From assembly GCF_023821985.2 (NCBI RefSeq), contig NZ_CP098805.1, forward strand, positions 2,914,001 to 2,978,000: 64,000 nucleotides of DNA. Direction: 5' to 3'. Source of the DNA: Dyadobacter chenhuakuii. Lineage in GTDB: Bacteria; Bacteroidota; Bacteroidia; Cytophagales; Spirosomataceae. The notes beneath the pieces were generated by a model, which worked only from the letters and a program-made list of their open reading frames with translations, searched no databases and had not been told where the DNA came from. The position numbers were made by a program, and so were the translations under genes. This document shows positions 51,157 through 63,300 of the stretch, in pieces (the first letter of the stretch is position 1; each line of letters begins with the position of its first letter).

Positions 51157-53475
51157 CTAAACCTGCGTTTCGTCTGGCGTTTCTGTCAACTCCCCTGTTG
51201 CGATGGCTTCGGGGACTTCCGGCCGGGATGGGCGAACCGGCTCATCCTCAAACAAATGCGTGGCCATAACCTGGTCGAGCGTTACGGTATAGAATGCCTC
51301 GTGCACGTTAAGAGGCTCTGTTCCTTCTTCAATTTCGCATTTGATATAACTACCGTCTTCCTGCATTTCGTAAGCATTCACATTGTCGTGCAAGCTATAA
51401 TACAGAATGTGGATCGCTTCCTGGCGTACGCGCGGGTCCACGAGCTTGAAGAGGGATTCAATGCGCTTGTCGAAACTGCGCACCATAGCGTCAGCGCTTC
51501 CGCCGTAAACCACCGGATCGCCATTCTGATGGAAATAAAATATTCTCGAATGCTCCAAAAAGTCCCCTACCAGCGACCTGACCGTGATATTCTCACTCAA
51601 CCCCACCCTTTGCGGACGCAAGCAGCACATTCCACGCACAATTAACTTGATCGGAACGCCTGCTTCGGATGCCTTGTAAAGTTCCAGAATGGTTGTCCTG
51701 TCTTCCAGCGAGTTGATCTTGATGCAAATACCGCTTTTCAAGCCTGCCTGCGCATTCTTGGCTTCCTGCTGGATCAATTCCACCAGCTTATCGCGCATAT
51801 AACGCGGCGCGGTGATCAGGTTCTGATATTCCGATGGAATCGAATGTCCGGTGATAACATTGAAAAACTCAGAAATATCTTCCGTATATTTTTCATTGGA
51901 GGTCAGTAAACCCGTGTCCGTATACAGCCTCGAAGTGTCCTCATTGTAGTTCCCGCTCGACAAATGCGCGTAACGCAATACGCGGTTTCCCTCATTACGA
52001 ACGATCAGCAGCAGTTTTGTATGGGTTTTGAGTAAGCCAATGCCGTAGATTACGAAGCAACCCGCTTTTTGCAGCCTTTGCGCCTCCCTGATGTTGTTTT
52101 CTTCATCAAAACGCGCCTTAACCTCAAACAGAACGGCTACGTGCTTACCATTTTCGGCCGCATGCAGTAATGCTTCTGTAACTCTGGAATTTTTGGCTAA
52201 CCTGTAAATGGTCAGTTTGATAGACAAAACCTTCGGATCCTCGGCTGCTTGTTCCAAAAGCTGCAATACCGGCTCAAAGTTGTTGTAAGGGTGGTGTAAC
52301 AAGATATCCCGCTCACGCATTACTTCAAAAATGTCCGGAATACGTTCCCTGTCCAGCCCAAGCGGAGGCACAGGCGGGTGGATCGCCGGAATCTGGTCTT
52401 TGAATTCGGGATGCTTGATAATGCCCCAGAATGATGTGTAATCGATAAAACCATCGATCGGGAAAATGTTATAATCGTCTATTTCCCAACGCTTTTTGAA
52501 CAAATTCAGCAAATCAGGATTGGTATCATGCTCGATGGAAACCTGCACAACACGTCCCAGACGCCTGCTTTTTATCTTTTGCTTGATTTCATCAATAAAA
52601 TCCGACTCTACATCGTCACTTTCTTCCAGTGAAAAATCACCGTTGCGGATGATCCTGAACAGATTGGTGGAAACAATGTCCACATTGCGGTAAAGCTTGT
52701 GAATGTATTCCCTGACAATGTCCTCAATAGGCAAGAACAACAGCTCATCCTCGCGATCGATCACATAGAAACGAGGCAGATTAAGCGGCAACTGCACAAA
52801 TGAAAGTTTCCGATCCTCCTCGGAGCTGGTTCCTTTCACCTGCGTGATCACACCCAGAATAAGCACTTTCGCGAGTAAAACCGGGAATGCGTGGGTATAA
52901 TCAAAAAGCATCGGGGTTAACATCGGATATACCGTCCGCTCGAAATATTCTTCCACAGCGGCTTTTTCGTCGTCATGGACTGCATCCAGCTTGATGATCT
53001 TGAAACCGTGTTGCTCAAACAGCGGTAAAAGCTGATTTTTATAACAATCATTCTGCTTCCTGACAAACTCGTGCGCTTCTCGCATGAGCACCTTCCGGAA
53101 CGGGATTTCCCTCAGACCGGAATAATCAAGCCGCTCTTTTCCAAAATCAAGATAATTATAAAGGCTCCCGACGCGGATCGTGAAAAACTCGTCCAGGTTG
53201 GAAGATGTGATAGCCAAAAATTTCAGGCGGTCAAAAAGGTTTCGTTCCTCATTGGTTGCCTGATCAAGCACGCGGTCATTGAATTTCAGCCAGCTCAGAT
53301 CCCGGCTGATCAGGTCACTCTGCTGAACCAGCGTGTTGGTCTTTTCAGTAGGCGGGCTGATGATCTTATTGTCTTCGGGGGAAGCTGTGCCTTTGGTACT
53401 TTTAAAAAAAGCAAACAGATTATTTAATCTGCCCTTTTTTCCGTTGCTATATATAGGATCGGTTGAGCCGGACAT
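51157..53475 (-). CDS. ppk1: polyphosphate kinase 1
   Basis: Ppk1 makes inorganic polyphosphate from ATP. The 772-residue protein shows the N-terminal SRDLSWLKFNDRVLDQA, the central PYNNFEPVLQLLEQAA, and the catalytic His in RYAHLSSGNYNEDTSRLYTD, where SSGNY replaces the common GTGNY. A second phospholipase-D-like half follows (RGMCCLRPQ). The first 50 residues before the conserved start are polar and probably disordered. Its stop codon is back to back with that of murF-alr. Confidence 0.95.
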   Translation of the reverse strand: MSGSTDPIYSNGKKGRLNNLFAFFKSTKGTASPEDNKIISPPTEKTNTLVQQSDLISRDLSWLKFNDRVLDQATNEERNLFDRLKFLAITSSNLDEFFTIRVGSLYNYLDFGKERLDYSGLREIPFRKVLMREAHEFVRKQNDCYKNQLLPLFEQHGFKIIKLDAVHDDEKAAVEEYFERTVYPMLTPMLFDYTHAFPVLLAKVLILGVITQVKGTSSEEDRKLSFVQLPLNLPRFYVIDREDELLFLPIEDIVREYIHKLYRNVDIVSTNLFRIIRNGDFSLEESDDVESDFIDEIKQKIKSRRLGRVVQVSIEHDTNPDLLNLFKKRWEIDDYNIFPIDGFIDYTSFWGIIKHPEFKDQIPAIHPPVPPLGLDRERIPDIFEVMRERDILLHHPYNNFEPVLQLLEQAAEDPKVLSIKLTIYRLAKNSRVTEALLHAAENGKHVAVLFEVKARFDEENNIREAQRLQKAGCFVIYGIGLLKTHTKLLLIVRNEGNRVLRYAHLSSGNYNEDTSRLYTDTGLLTSNEKYTEDISEFFNVITGHSIPSEYQNLITAPRYMRDKLVELIQQEAKNAQAGLKSGICIKINSLEDRTTILELYKASEAGVPIKLIVRGMCCLRPQRVGLSENITVRSLVGDFLEHSRIFYFHQNGDPVVYGGSADAMVRSFDKRIESLFKLVDPRVRQEAIHILYYSLHDNVNAYEMQEDGSYIKCEIEEGTEPLNVHEAFYTVTLDQVMATHLFEDEPVRPSRPEVPEAIATGELTETPDETQV

Positions 53476-53587
53476 ATTTGAATTCTTTAAGGGTTGTGTT
53501 ATAAATGGCTATTAAAAATTCAACGAATCTAAGAATCTAATGTTTCTCCTAACATGAAGTTTCTGTTAAATCTTAGTCCGAAAAACA

Positions 53588-53623
53588 GAAACGGATGGCT
53601 GCGATTGACAGCCATCCGTTTCC
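53588..53623 (-). terminator. intrinsic terminator of gyrB
   Basis: A fourteen-base perfect stem (GAAACGGATGGCTG with CAGCCATCCGTTTC) around a seven-base loop is followed on the minus strand by a T-rich tail. It starts 22 bases after the gyrB stop. Confidence 0.85.
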
Positions 53624-53644
53624 AAAACTTATAGGGGTCAAAAG

Positions 53645-55636
<1,992 letters not shown>

Positions 55637-55654
55637 TCAGGCTTTTTAAGCCCG

Positions 55655-55662
55655 TAAAGATA
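55655..55662 (-). promoter_or_regulatory. possible -7 element of gyrB
   Basis: TATCTTTA on the minus strand is one base from consensus and lies 54 bases before the ATG. A small hairpin (GGCTT/AAGCC, 55640-55652) follows in the leader. No clear TTG is seen upstream. Confidence 0.35.
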
Positions 55663-55717
55663 CGATTTTTTTACCGCTTAACCTAGCACAAAAAACATTG
55701 GGATCACATCCGAAATA

Positions 55718-57472
55718 CTATTTCAGGCTGTATGCGGAGCCAGATGCAAAAAGGGATTTATCTAATTTGTAAAACGTCTTTTGGCCGTTGTTGCTTACGT
55801 CCAGAATCCCCATGTCATAAGTTCCGGGAACGAGGTCGTCCTCTCTCAGGAAAGTGTTGAACCCTGCTTTGTAATAGTGCATTTTAGTGATGATTTCCTT
55901 TCTCGAATCTATTTTCGGATTGGCATTCAAGAGATGTATCACACGCGTTTTCTGGTCTCTCAAAACCAAAAAGCGATCACCGGCGAGGCCTTTTCCTCCG
56001 GGAGCAGCATTGCTTGCCACGAAGTAAGCGGTAAGGTGTTCGACGCCCTGCCGCACGACCCTTTCAATATCCCAGTCCTCCACATAAAGCGCGTAATTTC
56101 TGGCAGCCGTGGCGTTCGCGTTAAACATGGAATCCAGCTCGTCGCGCTGAACGACGGCTTCCGGCAAGTGGAAAAATCCTTTTTCGTAGCCTGGTATCAG
56201 ATAAAAGCTGCCATTCCTGATGATGGTCTTTTCAACCGAAAACATATTGCGGTTTGTTTTCCAGTTGTATACATCAGCGAGATAAGTCGTTCTTTTGATC
56301 GCAACCGTGCCTGTAAATTTGTAATAGGAATAAACGCAATAGAACACGCTCAGCGCTGTAATGGTATAAAAAACCGCTTTCCTGCGAAAGAATGAGCTGT
56401 AATCCAGCAACAGAATATAAAACATCACGGTCGACAGCGACGCATAGATCTGGAACCGGCTTGCTATGGTGCTGCCCGCCCACGAACGGAAAAGCGCAAT
56501 CACCAGACTTGTTATAAAAATGAATGCGAACAACGCCAGCAGCTCAGCCGTCCCGGGTTTAACATTGACGGGCTTGTTGAAATAGATTGCGGCCACGCGC
56601 CAAACAATGTATACCATAAACGCAATGATAACTGCGCCCCAAATTGCCGACAATAGCTCCGGAAACGCCCATAGCGACATGGCCGAACCAATAAATCCGA
56701 AAAGCGATGAGAAAAACACCCCCAGGTCCTTAGGAAGGCTGACGGCCTGCCCTGATTCGTAACCCGCCAGGTAGATCACCAGGCAAAGGATCATGAATCC
56801 GCCTGAAATAATGGCCCGCTTGAAGTCCTTGAAACACAGGAAATAGAATATGATCGCAGGAAAAGATAAGATTCCGTTCCCATGTGTAAAAGTGGCCAGA
56901 AAGCAGCAAAGCATCGCGCCGTACAGCGACAGATTGGTGCGGCGGGAAGCCAGTATAATAGCGCTGACCGTGAATGCCGTCAGGAACGAATGCTGCATTC
57001 CGTTCAGTGCCCAGCCAGAGACATCGTAATAAAGCGGCTGGAAATACAGGAAAGCGGCAGGAATGAAATAATAAAGCGGCAGCCTGGTCTTCTTGTATTG
57101 CAGGTAAATGAAATAGAAAATGAATGTTACATTAATCGAAACAAGCAAGATATAAAACCGGAAGTTGAGATGCCCGGTGATGGTGTATTCGATAAGGGCG
57201 ATAAGCCTCGGCACCACTGCCTTATGGTCATTGAATGTTCGGAAGAGCTCCGTGATCAGGCCAAGAACACCTAGCCCGCCCTGGGAAACCACTTCAATGA
57301 ATTGGATTAAGAGAAAATCGTCCTGGTAGGGGAAGTTGACGGAATAATAAAAATTGTAAAATAAGTATACAAGAATGACCAAGCATATAACGACACCCGA
57401 GAGAAATCGTGACTTCATATGAACCGGAAAGTGAATTGAATTTTGTAGCCCTGATTTATTTAAACCCAGCAT
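55718..57472 (-). CDS. polytopic membrane protein, GT-C glycosyltransferase-like
   Basis: I do not recognise the exact family. The 584 residues form about eleven membrane helices up to residue 390, then a soluble C-terminal domain of about 190 residues. The first long loop after the first helix holds VNFPYQDDF, an Asp pair in the position where GT-C lipid-linked sugar transferases have a catalytic acid. This makes a GT-C role possible but unproven. Start is ATG 57472, with ATG 57418 as an alternative just before the first helix. It lies alone between gyrB and the hydrolase gene. Confidence 0.65.
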   Translation of the reverse strand: MLGLNKSGLQNSIHFPVHMKSRFLSGVVICLVILVYLFYNFYYSVNFPYQDDFLLIQFIEVVSQGGLGVLGLITELFRTFNDHKAVVPRLIALIEYTITGHLNFRFYILLVSINVTFIFYFIYLQYKKTRLPLYYFIPAAFLYFQPLYYDVSGWALNGMQHSFLTAFTVSAIILASRRTNLSLYGAMLCCFLATFTHGNGILSFPAIIFYFLCFKDFKRAIISGGFMILCLVIYLAGYESGQAVSLPKDLGVFFSSLFGFIGSAMSLWAFPELLSAIWGAVIIAFMVYIVWRVAAIYFNKPVNVKPGTAELLALFAFIFITSLVIALFRSWAGSTIASRFQIYASLSTVMFYILLLDYSSFFRRKAVFYTITALSVFYCVYSYYKFTGTVAIKRTTYLADVYNWKTNRNMFSVEKTIIRNGSFYLIPGYEKGFFHLPEAVVQRDELDSMFNANATAARNYALYVEDWDIERVVRQGVEHLTAYFVASNAAPGGKGLAGDRFLVLRDQKTRVIHLLNANPKIDSRKEIITKMHYYKAGFNTFLREDDLVPGTYDMGILDVSNNGQKTFYKLDKSLFASGSAYSLK

Positions 57473-57565
57473 TTATCAATTCAAAACTAAACCATTATAA
57501 CCGGATTCTTAAATTTCAACGCCTTTTTTACTCGCGGGCGAATGCGGAAACCGGATTGGCGCAAT

Positions 57566-57594
57566 ACAAAAAAGAGCGGGCATAACGCCCGCTC
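57566..57594 (-). terminator. intrinsic terminator of the GH-A-type hydrolase gene
   Basis: On the minus strand GAGCGGGCG pairs with CGCCCGCTC, allowing for the central TTATG loop, and is followed by TTTTTT. It lies 28 bases after the gene's stop. Confidence 0.8.
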
Positions 57595-57621
57595 CAAGTG
57601 ATTCCAAATGTTTCTTTTGCA

Positions 57622-60183
57622 TTAATCCACAACCACTTTATGCCGAACCTGCTTGGTGCCATAATCTGCATTGAGAATGTACAAGCCGGGTATTAACCGC
57701 GTTTTTGCCTTCACATTCAGCTGATCCGGGCTGGTTTTTTCGGTGGTTACGGGAACGGTCCTGCCGGTAATATCGGTGAGCGTCACCGTGGGTGCCGCAC
57801 CGGAATATTGCAGAAAAATGGTGCCCGAAGTGACAGGGTTCGGATATAGCGTTAGCTTCTCAGCATTTTCAAATGCGGCTGAAATGATCCGCGAATAAGC
57901 AAACGTGTCGTCCTGATCCACCATTTTCAGGCGATACAGGTTTTTGCCATTCACCGGAAACGAATGGACAAAATGGTAGCTTTTCAAAACCTTGCTTTCT
58001 GCCGCTGCGTCCACTTCTCCTATCTTTGTCCACTGCTTTCCGTCCACGCCATGCTGGATCTCAAAATGATCGCTGTTGGTTTCTTCGGAAGTCTGCCAGT
58101 GAAGCGAAACCGCGTTTTCTTCTTTCTTCCCATTGAAATTAATGAGGTTCACGGGCAGTGGTGCTGCATTAACGGCTGAGATATAGAATGTTGAAAATCC
58201 GTTTACGTTAAATCTTATCCTCCAGAGATTGAGTATGCCATCCCACTGAATGTCATCGTCGTTCGGGTCGATCGTAAAATCCGGGTTGCCGGGTTTCATG
58301 TCGCCGTGCCATTGCAGGATCCTGAGGTTAGCCCGGAACCGGTCGGAATCCATTGCATTCTCAGGCAGCTTTACTGTACTCATGGCATTGAAAGCCGTAA
58401 GCTCTTCCTGGCTGACATATAACGTAATGTTGGCACTTGTTGGGTTAGTGCCGCCCGGAGTCAGTTTGAAATGGCGTTGCACATAAGGCTGTCCGTCGTG
58501 CGAGTTCACCTGGTTATCAATGTCAACTTTCGCTGTAAAGTTATTGGTGCCGTTCGTGAGGCCGGAACCTTTAACGGTGGAGATCAACTTGCAGTTTGCA
58601 TCCGTCATATGCACGAATTTCCCGTCCGGAATGATGGAGGCTGACTGCTGTCCGTTGCCGGCAAGTGAAAGATCTTTATAAAAGCAGCCCGGCTTCACCA
58701 CATCATTTTGCATTGTGAAGTTGATGGGCCTTCCGCCACCATTGTCAAAAGTGTTTCTCCACCGGATGTAAGCGTCGCAGTCGTTCCAGTAAGTATCGCG
58801 TACTGTACGGCAGCCATCACTGTCGATCATGCTGGACAATGTGAAGGTGTTTGAATTGCTGGGTGCAGGATTGATCACAGTCTTGTTGGTTACCCAATTG
58901 GAAGCGAGCGTTTTCAATGCATTAACCGCACTGGGAGACTTCAGGGCATTTTCGAGATAGAACATGGTTACCACATGGGCGCCGTGTGTAAAACTTTCCG
59001 TTGTAATGCTTTCCACCGATTCCATTCCCGTCACATAGGCCGCTTCGTTCACGTAGAGTTTCCCCGGCAGATTGGACCGCACCAGATCTATCGCAAAACG
59101 GTGATCATAATATACTTCATCATTGATCTTGATACCATCCAGGTCTGCACCGATCTCGTTAAAATGAAGCGTGCCCCTCGACCGAGCAATCTTATCGTAA
59201 ACCGATCCGTGGTGCGTGATCACTTTTGTATTAGGACTTACACCTTTGACCGCGTTCTTGAACAGATTATTAGTCTCTTTTAAAATCAGCGTCCGAAATG
59301 TAAACCAGTCGGTTCCGTCGGGGCCGGTGAATGTGGAACCGGAAGGCCGCTTTGGCGAAACCTGGTCGAATGACGAATGATTCGTGCCCCAGGCAGCATT
59401 CAGATATTCGATATGTCCATATTTTCCTTTCAGCCAGTTCCTGTATGCATTGGTCATGGGCTGCGAGTAATCCGTCAGCGCATTGACCATATCGAGCTGC
59501 TGCTCATAGTGATATTTTGTAGAACCCATATCAAACTCACCTTCACCCTGGCGTGAGTATATCAGGTTCACATACAGCAGATTGTTCTGATCCTGCAAAT
59601 ATTTGTAACGCTGCATAACCTTTGCTGCAAATCCGGAAATGCGGTCACGCGTGGATTGCGCAGCAAGCGAAGTCATTACAAATTGCAGGTTGATGTTAGG
59701 CCTTATCGGACCGCCTTGCTTTTGAAAAACGGCTTCCTGCCCTTCATAGTTAACCACCAGCATGCGCTCTTCTTTTTTCCATCCATCACCCGTATCCACA
59801 CCATAGCGGTCGGAAATGCTGTTTGTAACATCATCGCCGGTGCTGACAGCAATGTTAAGCGCTATTTTCATCCCCAGCGAAGTGGCCAGGGAAATCTGGT
59901 CATCATACTGCTTCCAAACATTGTAATCGGCTCCTTTCTCGGCTTTCAGAATCCTGGAAATTTTTCCTTCAATAGTTCCCCATTGCACCGTAAGTGCCAC
60001 AGCATTGAATCCAATGTCCTTCGCCGCCTGAATGGTTGGCAAAGACGCATTGTCATTTTCATTGACCATGGAAACTGCGAAGTAGCGGGGCTGCTGAGCT
60101 GATAAGTCGAGCGGGGAAACAAAAAGGGAAAGAGAGAAGAAAAGAGTACTAGCCTGCCATTTTACGAATATACGTTTTCTCAT
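57622..60183 (-). CDS. secreted GH42-like beta-galactosidase-fold hydrolase with type IX sorting domain
   Basis: This 853-residue protein has a signal peptide (1-31, ending LDLSAQQ), a TIM-barrel region to about 440 with GH-A/GH42-like stretches (GFNAVALTVQWGTIEGK, YLNAAWGTNHSSFDQVS), a beta-rich middle, a fibronectin-like part (LINFNGKKEENAVSLHWQT), and a type A sorting domain at the end (LTLYPNPVTSG, LIPGLYILN). Acid candidates are E in SRQGEGEFDMG and in YVNEAAYVTG. Family and substrate are not certain. Start at ATG 60183 puts the signal peptide at the N terminus. Probably surface-delivered by the type IX system. Confidence 0.72.
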   Translation of the reverse strand: MRKRIFVKWQASTLFFSLSLFVSPLDLSAQQPRYFAVSMVNENDNASLPTIQAAKDIGFNAVALTVQWGTIEGKISRILKAEKGADYNVWKQYDDQISLATSLGMKIALNIAVSTGDDVTNSISDRYGVDTGDGWKKEERMLVVNYEGQEAVFQKQGGPIRPNINLQFVMTSLAAQSTRDRISGFAAKVMQRYKYLQDQNNLLYVNLIYSRQGEGEFDMGSTKYHYEQQLDMVNALTDYSQPMTNAYRNWLKGKYGHIEYLNAAWGTNHSSFDQVSPKRPSGSTFTGPDGTDWFTFRTLILKETNNLFKNAVKGVSPNTKVITHHGSVYDKIARSRGTLHFNEIGADLDGIKINDEVYYDHRFAIDLVRSNLPGKLYVNEAAYVTGMESVESITTESFTHGAHVVTMFYLENALKSPSAVNALKTLASNWVTNKTVINPAPSNSNTFTLSSMIDSDGCRTVRDTYWNDCDAYIRWRNTFDNGGGRPINFTMQNDVVKPGCFYKDLSLAGNGQQSASIIPDGKFVHMTDANCKLISTVKGSGLTNGTNNFTAKVDIDNQVNSHDGQPYVQRHFKLTPGGTNPTSANITLYVSQEELTAFNAMSTVKLPENAMDSDRFRANLRILQWHGDMKPGNPDFTIDPNDDDIQWDGILNLWRIRFNVNGFSTFYISAVNAAPLPVNLINFNGKKEENAVSLHWQTSEETNSDHFEIQHGVDGKQWTKIGEVDAAAESKVLKSYHFVHSFPVNGKNLYRLKMVDQDDTFAYSRIISAAFENAEKLTLYPNPVTSGTIFLQYSGAAPTVTLTDITGRTVPVTTEKTSPDQLNVKAKTRLIPGLYILNADYGTKQVRHKVVVD

Positions 60184-60334
60184 ATTTTCAAACACCACAT
60201 TTACAAATTATTCGATTTTCAAATGTAAGAAATTCTACAAAATAGCATCGCTTTTTATTCATTTTTAAATAATATTAAATGAAATAATACTATAACCGCC
60301 GAGTTACAAACGAAACGCAGATGAATTCGTAAAC

Positions 60335-60376
60335 CAAAAAAAAGGCTATTTCCCCTTCGGAAAATAGCCTTTTTGT
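60335..60376. terminator. bidirectional terminator after the PVC-type protein gene
   Basis: AAGGCTATTT pairs with AAATAGCCTT and both arms carry A/T tracts, so it can work in either direction. On the minus strand it ends the gene at 60392. The rest of 60184-60391 is AT-rich with no feature I can support. Confidence 0.85.
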
Positions 60377-60391
60377 ATAAAGCAATGTAGT

Positions 60392-63300
60392 CTACATTTT
60401 TTCCAGCGGATGCTCTTTCAGCAACTGGTCAGGAGAATAAAAGTCTTTTTTGCTCTCCGTTGCGGCCCTTACCTGCTTCACTTTTTCAGGCATGATGGCG
60501 GGGCCTTTGTTTCCAAATGAATTCCTGACGTAAGTAAGCACGGCAGCCATTTCATCATCATTCAGCAAGCCGGCAAATGGCGTCATAGGCACCTGACCAG
60601 GATATTTCTGTCCATTGACCTCAATCGGCCCCAGCAATCCTTTCAAAGCCAGCTTGATCAACCGCTCATCGCTGCCCAGCACCCAAGGGGTGCCTGCCAA
60701 TGGCGGGAACCCGGACGCTGTAAGCCCCTTTCCGTCAGGCTGATGGCAAGTTGCACAATATCCTTCTTTTGCATAAATAGTTTTGCCTAATGTATACAAT
60801 TCGAGCGCTTTGCCTTTCAGTGCCGTTTGCGTCACTTCCTGCTTTTCTTTTTTCATGTTCTCACCATTAAGGTGGGCGAGCGCGCCTTCGTATGCATGGA
60901 TCGTCCAGTCATCGAGCGGCAACTTTTTCGCCTCTGCCAGCACAGCAAGCCCTTTCTCTTTTTCGATCCAGGAAGCAGCGACAATGGCCACAAGCCTAAC
61001 CCGGCTGTTTTCGTCCCGTGCAGCCTGCATCAGCAGGTCGGCCTGATCCGGCACCTGATGGCCCGTGTAACGCACAACTTGTACGGCCGCGGCCCTTGCA
61101 TGATAATCCTTTGCCTTCAAAACCTGCTTCAACAGCTTCTGATCCACTTTATTAAGGCCCCATGTTACCCATAATCCTTCCAGCAGGTGGTGTTCGTATC
61201 TTGGATCATTTTTATCCAGTCCGGCAACCCACTTGGTAATTTTTGGCAGCACTTCCGAAGCATTACGGCCTCTGAGTTCACGTCTGGTCCTGTATCGCGT
61301 GCGGTATTCTGGCAATTTCAGGTTTTCCAAAAGCTCATCAATGCTGGCGCCATCCACTTTTGCTGGCGTTACCAACGGGCGCGAAGGATACGTAACACGG
61401 TAAACGCGGCCGTGCGAGTGATCGCGCAAAGGATCGCGGGCATTGTGCTGCATGTGACCGATGAGGATATTGTGCCAGTCGATAAGGTAAAGGGAGCCGT
61501 CGGGGGCGAATTCCATGTCCACCGGACGGAAATTGCGGTCTTCGCTTACGATCAGGTCCATGCGGTGCGTGCTTTTGTATCCCGTGCCATCGTCCTTTAA
61601 TGTATGCTCTTTTGTCCCCAAAAAACCAATCGTGTTATTGATCAGAAAGTCGCCTTGCAATTCATCCGGGAAATGGCGGCTGGAAACGAATTCCAGACCT
61701 GAAGTGGGCCTTACCCTGTGTTTTTCTTCTATCAGCTGAACCGATTTATGGTTGGCTTCTCCGTAGCGGGGCAAAATGGAGCCCGGCAACATCCATCGCA
61801 CATCCGGACTGGAAGTTTCAGCGAAAAACGGCTGTCCCCAGTCATCAAATGCAATGCCCCAGGGATTTGGGATCGAAAGCTGCGCGGTGCGTTCCAGTTT
61901 CCTTAGTTGCGGCGCATATCTGTAAAATCCACCATTCGTCGCCCGCACCGGCCCGTAAGAAGTTTCAACATTGGTATGCAAAAACACCCCTTCACCTGAA
62001 TAAATAGCGCCCGAAGGGTCAACCGTAAAAGCGTGGCTGTTATGGTGCGTATCGTGATCGTCGAATCCGCTGAGCAGGATTTCACTTTTATCCGCTTTGT
62101 CGTCGCCATTCGTATCTGTGTACAATTTCAGATTTGTTCCCTGCGAAATGTAGACGCCTTCCGGAGCGATCTCAAAACCAAGCGGCAAATGCAGCCCATC
62201 TGCAAAAACGGTTTGCTTATCCGCTTTTCCGTCGCCATTGGTATCTTCCAGGATAATGATCTTGTCATTCGGTTTTGAATCGCCCGGCTTGTAATGCGGG
62301 TAACTTGGCATGGTCGCGATCCACAGACGGCCTTTGTTGTCAAATGACATCTGCATAGGCTTTGCCAGATCCGGAAATTCCTCTTCCGAAGCGAAAAGCT
62401 CGATTTTATACCCTTCCGGCACTTTCAGCTTGGCAAGAGCATCTTTCCCATACAAATATTGAAGGCTTCCGTTTTTCTCAGGATTAAAATTCGTTTTGAC
62501 CGGAGGCAGGGGTTTCGTGTTTTTATCTGCCGCCGCAAGGTCCGTTTTCTGGCCTTTCGATGCTGCCAGCCAGATCGCCTTGTCCCGGATATCCGTCATT
62601 TCACGGATTTTCTCTATTTCAGCAGGATAATTATCAGGACCGAAAGGATTGTAACGACGGCCATAAACGTGGACACCATTCGGGATCTTGAAATCATTGT
62701 GCCACATCCAGTTCTTCTCATCCACAGCGTCCTTCACCATTTTCCGGTTGGCCTCTGCTTTTGGTGATGCTTTGCCAAAAACCTGGTCTGCAAGCAGGAC
62801 ACCCAGTTTTTTATAGCCAGCCTCATTCAATTGCGAGCCGTCAATGGTCAGATCCTCTTTGCTATCGGCATACCATTGCTTCGAAGGCGCAAATGCGTCA
62901 ACAAAAAGCACATTGTTTTTTGCCGCGATTTCCTTCATTCCTTTTGCATAAAGCGCCAGGTTCTCATTTTCCTTTTTGCCATTAGGAAGGTCGAATTTGG
63001 CTGAAAGATCTTCGAAAGCGATCGGCGAGACGATGGCCAGCTGAGGCGCTGCGGCTCCGTTGTATTTCTGGCTTAATGTATGTTTGATAAATGCGTCCAG
63101 CTCAGCCTTGTAATTTTCAAGTCCCTCTTTTCCCTGAAATGACTCGTTATAGCCAAAGAATGCAATGATCACGTCCGGTCTCAGGCGCGTGAGCCACTGA
63201 TCCGGCGTGTCCAGATGTCCCTCACTTTGCGATGGGTTGGCCAGTTCAGTCTGGAACTTTTCAGCTCCCGGAAAGGCCCATGGCAGGTTACGGCTTGCGT

